A stretch of DNA of 64,000 bases from Clostridiales bacterium (GTDB lineage Bacteria > Bacillota > Clostridia > Christensenellales > Borkfalkiaceae), in contig SVHH01000001.1 in NCBI GenBank assembly GCA_015055945.1, positions 62,001 through 126,000 of the forward strand. Reading direction: 5' to 3'. The translations under genes and the position numbers were made by a program. Below, piece by piece: positions 15,683-23,374 of this stretch. Every line of letters starts with the position of its first letter. The stretch's first letter is position 1. Below the pieces are notes generated by a model. The model was not told the origin of the DNA, did no database searches, and saw only the letters and a program-made list of their open reading frames with translations.

Positions 15683-15817
15683 TTAATCTTCTTTTTCAAA
15701 TTCGTCTTTACCTACTCCGCATAAGGGGCAAGCATAGTCTTCAGGGAGAGCGTCAAACTTAACGCCTTCTGCTTCTTCATCATAAACGTAACCGCAAATT
15801 TTACAAACGTATTTCAT
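15683..15817 (-). CDS. Rubredoxin, short form (missing from the ORF track)
   Basis: 44 aa. Two CxxCG knuckles, CKICGY (C5, C8) and CPLCG (C30, C33), bind a single iron. The protein is shorter than the usual 52-54 residues because the loop between the knuckles is reduced. Rubredoxins pass electrons to rubrerythrin-type peroxidases. It sits directly between reverse rubrerythrin (14 nt upstream) and the BFD protein, with a ggagag Shine-Dalgarno. It was found by reading the gap in the ORF list. Confidence 0.93.
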   Translation of the reverse strand: MKYVCKICGYVYDEEAEGVKFDALPEDYACPLCGVGKDEFEKED

Positions 15818-15831
15818 TTTTACTCTCCGAA

Positions 15832-16374
15832 TTACTTAAAATATCTCTTTAATAAGCCTTCGAATGCTTTGCCGTGGCGTGCTTCGTCTCTTGCCATTTC
15901 GTGAACGGTGTCGTGAATAGCATCAAGATTGAGTTCTTTTGCCTTTTTAGCAAGGATAAACTTACCTTCGGTTGCGCCGTTTTCAGCGTCAATACGCATT
16001 TCTAAGTTCTTTTTAGTAGAATCGGTTACAACTTCGCCTAAAAGTTCAGCGAATTTTGCTGCGTGTTCTGCTTCTTCATAAGCAGCCTTTTCCCAGTAAA
16101 GACCGATTTCGGGATAACCTTCACGGTGAGCAACTCTTGCCATAGCAAGGTACATACCAACTTCGGTGCATTCGCCTTGGAAGTTCATGCGAAGTCCTTC
16201 AATGATTTCGGGGTCAACGCCTTGTGCAACGCCTACAACGTGTTCAGCAGCCCAAGCGCGCTCTGCTGCTTGTTCTTTAAACTTAGTAGCAGGCGCCATG
16301 CAAGTGGGGCATCTTTCGGGAGCAGCATCTCCTTCGTGTACGTAACCGCAAATCGTGCAAACAAATTTTTTCAT
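15832..16374 (-). CDS. Reverse rubrerythrin (rubredoxin domain N-terminal)
   Basis: 180 aa. An N-terminal rubredoxin-like knuckle pair (CTICGY, CPTCMAP) precedes a ferritin-like four-helix di-iron domain with [24 protein letters not shown] and [10 protein letters not shown] ligand motifs. This inverted order defines reverse rubrerythrin, which in clostridia reduces H2O2 and O2 with electrons from NADH via rubredoxin. First of three small redox genes behind perR. A short hairpin lies in the gap after perR (16456-16490). Confidence 0.93.
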   Translation of the reverse strand: MKKFVCTICGYVHEGDAAPERCPTCMAPATKFKEQAAERAWAAEHVVGVAQGVDPEIIEGLRMNFQGECTEVGMYLAMARVAHREGYPEIGLYWEKAAYEEAEHAAKFAELLGEVVTDSTKKNLEMRIDAENGATEGKFILAKKAKELNLDAIHDTVHEMARDEARHGKAFEGLLKRYFK

Positions 16375-16484
16375 AACAAATCTCCTTTTTGGCTTTTATT
16401 GCCTTATAATTTCTAATTTAATTTTTGCCCTTTCGGGCTAATTCAACTTTTTATTAAAGTGTGTAGAAGCAAGTTATACGCACT

Positions 16485-16847
16485 TTATATGCATTTAGTG
16501 CATTTTCCGTAGTAGATACACTTCTCACCCGTTACTTTTAAGCCTATCTCTTTAATTTCTTTGGGTGTTTCCGCGGGCTTGAATAAATCGATTATCGCGC
16601 CACAGTCGCTACAAATAAAGTGTGAGTGTCGAGAAGTATCTCCATCATAGTGAAGGCGCTTATCTTCAGTCTCCAAAGTAATAATATCGCCTTCATCCGC
16701 AAGAAGTTTAAGGTTTCTATAAACCGTGCCTAAACTGATGTTGGGCTCAATCTCTCTTGCGCTGTTATAAATCATATCGGCTGTGGGATGATCACATCTG
16801 CTCTTTATAATGTCGTATATAATCTCTCTTTGCCTTGAGTAACGCAT
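16485..16847 (-). CDS. perR: PerR-type peroxide-sensing repressor (Fur family)
   Basis: 120 aa from ATG 16847, 8 nt after aaaggagg. The ORF-track start is a TTG upstream of that Shine-Dalgarno and is rejected. Winged helix at residues 1-80, then HYD (Asp as in PerR), HSHFICSDC and C-terminal CTKC, giving one regulatory metal site and one structural Zn site. PerR derepresses peroxidase genes after metal-catalysed His oxidation. A 13-bp palindrome at the transcription start indicates autoregulation. The downstream genes are classic PerR targets. Confidence 0.9.
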   Translation of the reverse strand: MRYSRQREIIYDIIKSRCDHPTADMIYNSAREIEPNISLGTVYRNLKLLADEGDIITLETEDKRLHYDGDTSRHSHFICSDCGAIIDLFKPAETPKEIKEIGLKVTGEKCIYYGKCTKCI

Positions 16848-16878
16848 AAACCTAAAACCTCCTTTCAAAATTATTATC

Positions 16879-16891
16879 AGTAATGATTACT
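16879..16891. promoter_or_regulatory. PerR-box-like operator
   Basis: agtaatgattact is a perfect 6-1-6 palindrome resembling the PerR box core (TAATnATTA). It lies just downstream of the -10 at the expected transcription start of perR. Confidence 0.65.
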
Positions 16892-16897
16892 ATTATT

Positions 16898-16926
16898 AGT
16901 ATAATCGATAAGTGTTAATTTGTCAA
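16898..16926 (-). promoter_or_regulatory. Promoter of perR
   Basis: Minus strand TTGACA (16921-16926), 17-bp spacer, TATACT (16898-16903). Confidence 0.8.
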
Positions 16927-16975
16927 GGGTTTTTTAAAAGTTTTTTTAATTTTTTTTAAGTTTTTTTAGCAATAT

Positions 16976-17000
16976 AAAAACGACAGCAAAAAACTGTCAT
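16976..17000 (-). terminator. Terminator of nadE
   Basis: Stem gacag / ctgtc with a 7-nt loop and five T residues on the minus strand. Confidence 0.65.
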
Positions 17001-17033
17001 TTTGTATCTATATATATTGTATATAATGTTTAT

Positions 17034-18932
17034 TTAGTCCAAATTTTCAAGTTCGTCTAACCAAAGTTTGCTTACAGCGTCACTGGGCATACGCCAACTT
17101 CCGCGCGGAGAAAGTGAAATTTCGGTTACCTTTACGCCGTCAGGTAGACATGAGCGCTTAAACTGTTGCATAAAAAATCTTCTAACGAAAGTTTTAAGCC
17201 ACTTTAATATTGTTTGTTTATCGAATTCGCCGTCGAAAGTGTTTACCGCTGCGTAATAAGTTTTAGCAGGCGTAAATCCCCTTTTCACAATATTATATAA
17301 GAAGAAGTCGTGCAAAGTGTACGGTCCAACGATGTCTTCAGTTACTTGACCAATGGTGTTGTCTTTTGACGGTATGAGTTCTGGGCTTACGGGCGTATCT
17401 AAAATGTCTTTTAATACCGCTTTAAACTTGCCCTTACCGTTGTTTGCCGTAAAGTCTACTAAGTGGCGAACGAGAGTTTTTGGAATAGATCCGTTTACTG
17501 CATACATGCTCATATGGTCGCCGTTATAAGTTGCCCAACCGAGCGCGAGTTCGGATAGGTCGCCAGTGCCGACTACGATACCGTTACAAGAGTTTGCATA
17601 GTCCATCAAAACCTGTGTGCGCTCTCTCGCTTGTGAGTTTTCATAAGCAGCATCGTGCAAGTCTTCGGGGTGAGAAATGTCTTTTAAGTGGCGTTTAACC
17701 GCCTTCGTAATCTCTATCTTTTTTAAGGTTGCGCCGAATGCTTTTGACAAGGTTACGCTGTTATCAAAAGTTCTTGAACTAGTGCCAAAACACGGCATAG
17801 TTATTGCTACTATATCCTTACTTGACTTGCCTAAAAGTTTCATAGTTTTAGACGCTATGATAAGCGCAAGCGTTGAGTCTAACCCACCCGATATACCTAT
17901 AACCACTTTATCAGCGCGAATATGTTCGATACGCTTTTTTAAGCCTTGTGCCGCAATCTCTATTAAAAATTCTTCTTCACCCTGCTTTATAAATGGGAAT
18001 TTTTCATAAACGCGGGTAAATTTATCTGATAACTCAATTGAAAAACCTACGAAATACGGCTCGGTTTTTATTTTAGATAAATCTTGGTTAAAAATCTTTG
18101 CGCGTTCAAATTCTATGCTTGATAAATCGATTTCCGCCGTGCATAATTTGTTTTCAAAAGGCTTTCTTTGCGCTAAAACGTCGCCGTTTTCACAAATTAC
18201 GCCTTGACCTGAAAACACCATGTCAGTAGTAGATTCGCCGTAGCCCGCATTTGCAAACACGTAAGCGCATACGGCTTTTTTAGATTGCGCTTTTATTGCT
18301 TCTACTCTTTGCTCTGCCGCACCAGAAAATTCCGCAAGCGCTGATAAATTAACCACGATATTTGCGCCGTTTACCGCGTGCGTAACCGTGGGTGCTGATA
18401 AAGAAGTTAAATAATCGCCAAACTCAACTGCAATCTTAACCTTTTGATCGACAAAAATAATGCTTTTGCCAAAAGGAATAATATCTTCTTCACTTTCAAT
18501 GCGGTCAAGACTAACAAAACAAACGCCAGAGTTTTCGGTCGCAAAATATCTTTTTTGATTAACCGCGTCGTTATCAGGCATATAAGTTTTAGGGACTAAC
18601 CCCAAAATAGTGCCGTCCGCTATCCCAGCGCAAACGTTATAAATAAGTCCGTCGTTTTTAAAAGGCAAACCAACGAAAATTATAATATTTTTGCCTTGAG
18701 TTGCCGCAGCAATTTCTTTTAGACCAGCCTTTGCACTATCGAGCAACGTGTCTGAATAAAACAAGTCCCCCACGGTTGAACCCGTGATGGAAAGTTCTGC
18801 AAAAACTAGTACTTGTACGCCTTGTTTTTCCGCTTCGCATACAGTGTCAATAATTTGTTTAGTGTTAAAATTTACGTCGGCAACCTTAATTTCTGGTGAA
18901 AATGCGCCTACTTTAACAAAGCCAAAATTCAT
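17034..18932 (-). CDS. nadE: NAD synthetase, glutamine-dependent architecture, catalytic Cys of the glutaminase domain missing
   Basis: 632 aa. The N-terminal nitrilase-like domain (about 1-290) normally hydrolyses glutamine; the C-terminal ATP-pyrophosphatase domain (SGGLDST near residue 350, then GTGDLSELALGW) adenylates nicotinate adenine dinucleotide and amidates it to NAD+. Of the nitrilase triad, E46 (FAELSITG) and K115 (LVPKTYMP) are present. Where the family has VEICED, this protein reads VEFGDY (E170-F-G172-D), so Gly replaces Cys. The codon is GGC. The domain may be inactive for glutamine, leaving an ammonia-dependent enzyme. Monocistronic; completes the pathway started by nadA-nadBC. 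Confidence 0.93.
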   Translation of the reverse strand: MNFGFVKVGAFSPEIKVADVNFNTKQIIDTVCEAEKQGVQVLVFAELSITGSTVGDLFYSDTLLDSAKAGLKEIAAATQGKNIIIFVGLPFKNDGLIYNVCAGIADGTILGLVPKTYMPDNDAVNQKRYFATENSGVCFVSLDRIESEEDIIPFGKSIIFVDQKVKIAVEFGDYLTSLSAPTVTHAVNGANIVVNLSALAEFSGAAEQRVEAIKAQSKKAVCAYVFANAGYGESTTDMVFSGQGVICENGDVLAQRKPFENKLCTAEIDLSSIEFERAKIFNQDLSKIKTEPYFVGFSIELSDKFTRVYEKFPFIKQGEEEFLIEIAAQGLKKRIEHIRADKVVIGISGGLDSTLALIIASKTMKLLGKSSKDIVAITMPCFGTSSRTFDNSVTLSKAFGATLKKIEITKAVKRHLKDISHPEDLHDAAYENSQARERTQVLMDYANSCNGIVVGTGDLSELALGWATYNGDHMSMYAVNGSIPKTLVRHLVDFTANNGKGKFKAVLKDILDTPVSPELIPSKDNTIGQVTEDIVGPYTLHDFFLYNIVKRGFTPAKTYYAAVNTFDGEFDKQTILKWLKTFVRRFFMQQFKRSCLPDGVKVTEISLSPRGSWRMPSDAVSKLWLDELENLD

Positions 18933-19017
18933 AATTTTCTCCTTTTTTGTAAAAACAGCCTTTTAACAGTTTTTATTTTATCACTATTTTGCGCATTTTG
19001 CAATAATTTTACAAAAC

Positions 19018-19062
19018 AAAAAACGGCAATTTTTACATTTTTTGCAAAAATTGCCGTTTTTA
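19018..19062 (-). terminator. Terminator of the galE unit
   Basis: Fourteen-bp stem aaacggcaattttt / aaaaattgccgttt with an AT-rich loop and T-run on the minus strand. Confidence 0.85.
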
Positions 19063-19074
19063 TATTCTTGATTA

Positions 19075-20088
19075 TTATTCGCCGTAACCAGACGGGTTTT
19101 TCGTTTGCCAGCGCAAAGCATCAGCGCACATATCGTCCAAATTTTTTTCCGCCTTAAAGCCTAAAACTTCATAAGCGTAAGACGGGTCGGCATAGCACTC
19201 GTCAATGTCGCCCGGGCGGCGCGGCATAATTTTATAAGGGATAGGTTTCCCCGCAGCCTTTTCAAACGCTTTAACCATTTCAAGCACGCTATATCCCTTA
19301 CCAGTGCCAAGGTTTACTATCAATAAACCAGGGTTTTCTTTAAGTTTATCAACCGCAAGCACGTGTCCTTTAGCAAGGTCTACCACATGGATATAATCTC
19401 TTACGCCAGTACCATCGGGCGTTGCGTAATCGTTACCGAAAACGCCCAAATATTCACGCTTACCAACCGCAACTTGAGTGATATACGGACACAAGTTGTT
19501 GGGGATACGTTTAGGGTCTTCCCCGATTAAACCCGATTCGTGCGCGCCAACTGGGTTAAAATATCTAAGTATTGCAATATTGAAAGAATTATCCGCAGCA
19601 AAAAGGTCTTTTAAGATGTATTCTATAAATAGTTTAGTGCTGCCGTAAGGGTTAGACGTAGAAAGCGGAAAATCTTCTTTGATAGGAACACTTTTGGGCT
19701 TACCGTAAACGGTTGCAGAAGATGAGAAAACAAGGTTTTTCACACCGTGTTCACGCATTACAAACGCCAAAGAGAGCATACCTTGAATATTATTATCGTA
19801 ATACTCAAGTGGTTTTGCGCAACTTTCGCCAACCGCTTTATAACCCGCAAAGTTGATGACGGCATCAATCTTGTTTTCAGTAAAAATCTTATCTAAAATC
19901 TCTCTATCACGAACGTCGCCTTGATAAAACTTAACCGTTTTGCCAGTGATTTTTTCCACGCGTTTAACCGCTTCTAACTTGCTGTTAGAAAGATTGTCCA
20001 CACAAACAACACTGTGTCCCGCGTTTAATAGTTCGACTGAAGTGTGTGAGCCGATATAGCCCGCACCGCCAGTAACTAATACGTTCAT
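19075..20088 (-). CDS. galE: UDP-glucose 4-epimerase GalE
   Basis: 337 aa, standard length for the short-chain dehydrogenase-type epimerase. NAD-binding GGAGYIGS near residue 7, catalytic Ser-Thr of SSSATVYG and Tyr-Lys of NPYGSTK. C-terminal RRPGDIDECYAD is typical of GalE. It interconverts UDP-glucose and UDP-galactose for galactose use and surface glycans. It starts 1 nt after the end of the esterase-like gene, so the two are translationally linked. Confidence 0.96.
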   Translation of the reverse strand: MNVLVTGGAGYIGSHTSVELLNAGHSVVCVDNLSNSKLEAVKRVEKITGKTVKFYQGDVRDREILDKIFTENKIDAVINFAGYKAVGESCAKPLEYYDNNIQGMLSLAFVMREHGVKNLVFSSSATVYGKPKSVPIKEDFPLSTSNPYGSTKLFIEYILKDLFAADNSFNIAILRYFNPVGAHESGLIGEDPKRIPNNLCPYITQVAVGKREYLGVFGNDYATPDGTGVRDYIHVVDLAKGHVLAVDKLKENPGLLIVNLGTGKGYSVLEMVKAFEKAAGKPIPYKIMPRRPGDIDECYADPSYAYEVLGFKAEKNLDDMCADALRWQTKNPSGYGE

Positions 20089-20089
20089 A

Positions 20090-20908
20090 TTATTCCCCTT
20101 TCACAATTTTTTTGTAAGCGTCAAAATATCTATTGCCTAAAATATAAATTGATTCTCTATTAAAATGGAAATGTTCTTTTCCGTTAATAACTTCGTTACT
20201 CAAAAGGTCGTTGCCTTGGCAGAACGCGCCTTTACCTAAATCTTTTGCAACGTCGGCTTGCGCCTTTTCCGTAATGGCTGCGCGCGGATGTCTATCAGAC
20301 CACTCTTTTACGTAACCGCCGCAAACGAAAGGAATTTCACCAAACCTTGCGCGTACGTCTTTAACGAGCGTTGAAACGTTTTTATAATGCACGTCGTAAA
20401 GTTCTTCTTCAGTATAGTTTGAACTTCTATTAGTATCCATTTCGCCTTGATGCCAAAGAAGTGCAACAACCCTATTTTCAGGATTCATCAAAAGCGCGCT
20501 TTCAACCATATCTACTAAGCGGATATAAAGTCCACCGTCAAGAGTCCAGTGTCCAGAGCAAAACCCCGTACCACCACGCGCGGTATCAACGATTAAAACC
20601 TTTCTGCCTTCTTCTAAGAATTCTTCCTTGTAACGCTTTGCAAACGGGAGAGCCAAAACGCCACGGCGATATCCTTCAGCGTGTCTTTCGTCAGCAAAAG
20701 CAAGTTTGTATTCGGCTGAATAACGGAGTTTTGCTGCATCGCGTTCAAATTCATTACCGTCATCACGAAGGAATGCTCCTTTCATCATCATTAAATCAGC
20801 ATCAACTGACCAAAGCATTGTAGTAGGCCCTATTCCGCAACCAGATGCATTAGACTGACCTGCTAAAATGATAATATCGTACTTGTCGTTAGTGGGATTT
20901 ACAATCAT
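20090..20908 (-). CDS. Sialate O-acetylesterase-like SGNH hydrolase, cytoplasmic
   Basis: 272 aa without a signal peptide. GQSNASG near residue 17 holds the catalytic Ser; LLWHQGEMD carries block residues of the SASA/CE6-type SGNH esterases. Such enzymes remove O-acetyl groups from sialic acid or plant polysaccharide fragments. The coupling to galE suggests processing of imported acetylated sugars, which is an inference. It could equally act on another carbohydrate ester. Confidence 0.8.
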   Translation of the reverse strand: MIVNPTNDKYDIIILAGQSNASGCGIGPTTMLWSVDADLMMMKGAFLRDDGNEFERDAAKLRYSAEYKLAFADERHAEGYRRGVLALPFAKRYKEEFLEEGRKVLIVDTARGGTGFCSGHWTLDGGLYIRLVDMVESALLMNPENRVVALLWHQGEMDTNRSSNYTEEELYDVHYKNVSTLVKDVRARFGEIPFVCGGYVKEWSDRHPRAAITEKAQADVAKDLGKGAFCQGNDLLSNEVINGKEHFHFNRESIYILGNRYFDAYKKIVKGE

Positions 20909-20920
20909 AATCTTCTCCTT

Positions 20921-22069
20921 TTACACTCTATTTTTGTAATAATAAAAATATCTACACTCTTTGTTAGAGTTATAAAGTTTTCTATCCCTATCACACTTTT
21001 TCCCAAAGTGTCTTTCAAAATTCATTGCCGAAGTTATAACGAACAGAGACCAGTTATCGAGTTCACGGTAAACTTTGCCAAGCGACTTATAACACTCTTC
21101 CGCTTCCTTTCTATCGTACACGCGCTCGCCATACGGCGGATTGCTTATAATCGTGCCGTTCGATAGGTCGGTTTTGAAATTTTTAACGTCGCACACACTA
21201 AAGCGAATTTTGTCCTTTAACCCTGCTCTTTCAGCGTGGTGCTGGGCGAGTTTAATTGCCTTTGGATCAATGTCCGATGCCATAAAATCTAACTTACGGT
21301 CGCGTTTTTCTTTGTCCTTTGCTTCGCTAAACGCTTGGTCGTAGAGTTTTTGGTCGAAGTTTACCCAATCGTTAAAAGCGAACTTTCTACCAACGCCCCC
21401 CGCTATATCAAGCGCAATTCTTGCCGCTTCGATAGCGATAGTTCCCGACCCACAAAAAAGGTCTGCAAACGGGCGTTCTTTATAAAAATCGCTAAGAAGA
21501 ACGAGTGCGGACGCAAGCGTTTCTTTAATAGGTGCAATGCCCACCATATCTCGATAACCGCGCTTATGAAGCCCCGCACCGCTAGTATTAATATTGAGCG
21601 TAACTTTGTCTTTGAAAATTGAAAACTCTAAGTGATATTCCGCACCGTTTTCATAAAGCCTATTTAAGCCATATTTAGTGCAAAGCCTATCAACTATTGC
21701 CTTTTTTATAATGCTTTGACAAGAAGAAATTGCAAACAGTTTACTCTTGACGCACTTACCGTTTACGGTTATGTGCGCATTTTCTGGAAAATAATCTTCC
21801 CACCTGATAGATTTCACGCCTTCGTAAAGGGTGTCGAAATCTTCTGCGCCAAATTCACCAGCGGTTATATACACCCTATCCGCTGTGCGCAAAAAAATGT
21901 TCAGGCGTGCTATATCTAAAGGCGAGCCACTGAGTTTAAGCGCACCGTTTACAGCGGGTGCATCTTCGTAACATAAGCGTTTAAGTTCGCTTTTAAGCAC
22001 TTTTTCCACACCAGATGCGCAAGTTAAACTTATATTAAGTTTATCGGGAAGAAGATAAGTTTTGTTCAT
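20921..22069 (-). CDS. THUMP-domain class I RNA methyltransferase (RlmL N-terminal / YpsC type)
   Basis: 382 aa. An N-terminal THUMP-like RNA-binding domain (about 10-160) is followed by a Rossmann SAM-dependent methyltransferase with FADLFCGSGTIAIEAA (motif I) and NPPYGERVY (catalytic NPPY, amino-group methylation). The length and order match the clostridial/bacillar homologues of the m2G2445 half of 23S rRNA methyltransferase RlmL. It lies 12 nt upstream of the esterase gene. Confidence 0.88.
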   Translation of the reverse strand: MNKTYLLPDKLNISLTCASGVEKVLKSELKRLCYEDAPAVNGALKLSGSPLDIARLNIFLRTADRVYITAGEFGAEDFDTLYEGVKSIRWEDYFPENAHITVNGKCVKSKLFAISSCQSIIKKAIVDRLCTKYGLNRLYENGAEYHLEFSIFKDKVTLNINTSGAGLHKRGYRDMVGIAPIKETLASALVLLSDFYKERPFADLFCGSGTIAIEAARIALDIAGGVGRKFAFNDWVNFDQKLYDQAFSEAKDKEKRDRKLDFMASDIDPKAIKLAQHHAERAGLKDKIRFSVCDVKNFKTDLSNGTIISNPPYGERVYDRKEAEECYKSLGKVYRELDNWSLFVITSAMNFERHFGKKCDRDRKLYNSNKECRYFYYYKNRV

Positions 22070-22170
22070 TACCTTTTTATTTTAAACAATTCCGCTCGTA
22101 ATTGCAAGTGATTTGTATAAAATTTGTATAAGATTTAAATATATTTTATATAATTAAATTAATATATCAA

Positions 22171-22184
22171 CACGCGCGCGTACG
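22171..22184. repeat. Upstream copy of a gcgcgtacg motif
   Basis: cacgcgcgcgtacg sits directly before the -35 of the NusG-II/Gx unit. A related sequence (23251-23273) sits upstream of rnfC. It may be a shared operator; no known regulator was recognised. Confidence 0.35.
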
Positions 22185-22185
22185 A

Positions 22186-22214
22186 TTGACAAAAAATTGC
22201 TTTTTTAGTAAAAT
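22186..22214 (+). promoter_or_regulatory. Promoter of the NusG-II / Gx transporter pair
   Basis: TTGACA (22186-22191), 17-bp spacer, TAAAAT (22209-22214); aggaga follows before the GTG start. Confidence 0.8.
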
Positions 22215-22233
22215 AAAATAGGAGAAAATCGTT

Positions 22234-22734
22234 GTGAAAAAAGTTAAGCAAAAAACAAGCGCGGTTAGAGACTTAAAAGAAGAAAAATTATTCTTTAAGG
22301 CGGACGTTTTTGTATACTTTGGTCTTGCCTTAGTCATACTTTGTCTTTTTCTTATCTTTTTCTTTCCTAAATCTTGTGCTAAAGATGAATTTTCAACCTT
22401 TAGCGTTTACTGCGCGGACAAGGTTGTTTTAACCTTTGACTGTGAAAAGGACAACCCCTTAACCATAAGCGAAGATTTTTCACACTTAGTAGAGCACGAA
22501 AATAGCGGCGACGAATACATAATAACCGTGTATACTTCCATCGATAAAGTCGGTTTTAATAAAATAGTTTTTAATAGAGCGGAAAGCAGCGCAAAGGTTA
22601 TAGAGAGCACTTGCTCAGCGTCAAAAGACTGCGTTTACGCGCCTAAACTTACCGCGGCGGGCTCAATCTACTGCGCACCACATACACTTAAAATAGTTAA
22701 AGGCAGCGGACTTACTCCGCCGACGGTGGGCTGA
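22234..22734 (+). CDS. NusG domain II-containing membrane protein
   Basis: 166 aa from a GTG start. A short cytoplasmic basic N-terminus, one membrane helix (about 29-47), then an extracytoplasmic NusG-II-like fold ending in CSASKDCVY and YCAPHTLKIV. These Cys-containing motifs are typical of this clostridial family. Its members usually sit next to a Gx transporter and the Rnf or ApbE genes, as here. The molecular role is not established; a part in Rnf or flavoprotein assembly at the membrane is an inference. Confidence 0.83.
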   Translation: MKKVKQKTSAVRDLKEEKLFFKADVFVYFGLALVILCLFLIFFFPKSCAKDEFSTFSVYCADKVVLTFDCEKDNPLTISEDFSHLVEHENSGDEYIITVYTSIDKVGFNKIVFNRAESSAKVIESTCSASKDCVYAPKLTAAGSIYCAPHTLKIVKGSGLTPPTVG

Positions 22735-22735
22735 T

Positions 22736-23251
22736 ATGAAAAGTTTGACTTTAAAAAAAATCACCTACACCGCAGTTTTAACCGCACTTGCAACGCTTGC
22801 GTTTATGCTAGAGAGCCTTTTCCCCCCGATTATTTTGCCGGGCGCAAGAATGGGCATATCCAACGTTTTTATTCTAATCTGCACGCTTTTAGTTGGTTAT
22901 AAATACGGCTTTTGCTGTTTGATACTTAAAATTTTTATAGGCAGTCTATTTTCAGGTAATATTTCTTCTATGATGTATTCACTGCCCGCGGGGCTTCTTT
23001 CTCTCGTGATAGAAAGCATACTTCTTTTGGTCGTTAAAAAGGTAAGTATCCCCGCCGTATCGGTTGCGGGAGCAGTCATAAACTCGACCGTGCAAAACTT
23101 GGTTTTTTGTTTGGTTACGGGCGTGCCCGAATATCTATATTATCTACCCTATCTTAGTTTAATCGCAATTTTGTCGGGCTTAATAATAGGTTTTACGGTA
23201 TATTTTGCGGTTAAAAAATTACCTAGAAAATTATTTTTGGTTACCATTTAA
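22736..23251 (+). CDS. Gx transporter family membrane protein
   Basis: 171 aa with about five membrane segments; LPGARMGISNVF is the family hallmark. Formerly annotated as heptaprenyl diphosphate synthase component I, now grouped with small ECF-substrate-component-like transporters. It begins 1 nt after the NusG-II gene and is upstream of rnfC, a conserved clostridial neighbourhood. The substrate is unknown; flavin or a redox cofactor is a guess from context. Confidence 0.85.
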   Translation: MKSLTLKKITYTAVLTALATLAFMLESLFPPIILPGARMGISNVFILICTLLVGYKYGFCCLILKIFIGSLFSGNISSMMYSLPAGLLSLVIESILLLVVKKVSIPAVSVAGAVINSTVQNLVFCLVTGVPEYLYYLPYLSLIAILSGLIIGFTVYFAVKKLPRKLFLVTI

Positions 23252-23273
23252 CACGCGTACATATGCGCGTACG
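23251..23273. repeat. Downstream copy of the gcgcgtacg motif
   Basis: acacgcgtac followed by gcgcgtacg, about 45 bp upstream of the rnf -35. The same nonamer occurs at 22176-22184. Confidence 0.35.
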
Positions 23274-23316
23274 TTAAAATCGTACTAATAGACGTTATTA
23301 AACATAGAATTGTGCT

Positions 23317-23345
23317 TTTATATGATAAGCGCAAAGTGTTATAAT
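23317..23345 (+). promoter_or_regulatory. Probable rnf operon promoter
   Basis: TTTATA (23317-23322), 17-bp spacer, TATAAT (23340-23345). The -35 is weak, which leaves room for activation. Confidence 0.55.
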
Positions 23346-23374
23346 ATAATTATAAGATGACAAGGAGAAAAACA

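Noticed and set aside
16456-16490. Hairpin between perR and reverse rubrerythrin as a terminator
   Set aside because: The stem aagtgcgta / tacacactt is real but lacks a T-run, so read-through of perR into the redox genes remains likely.
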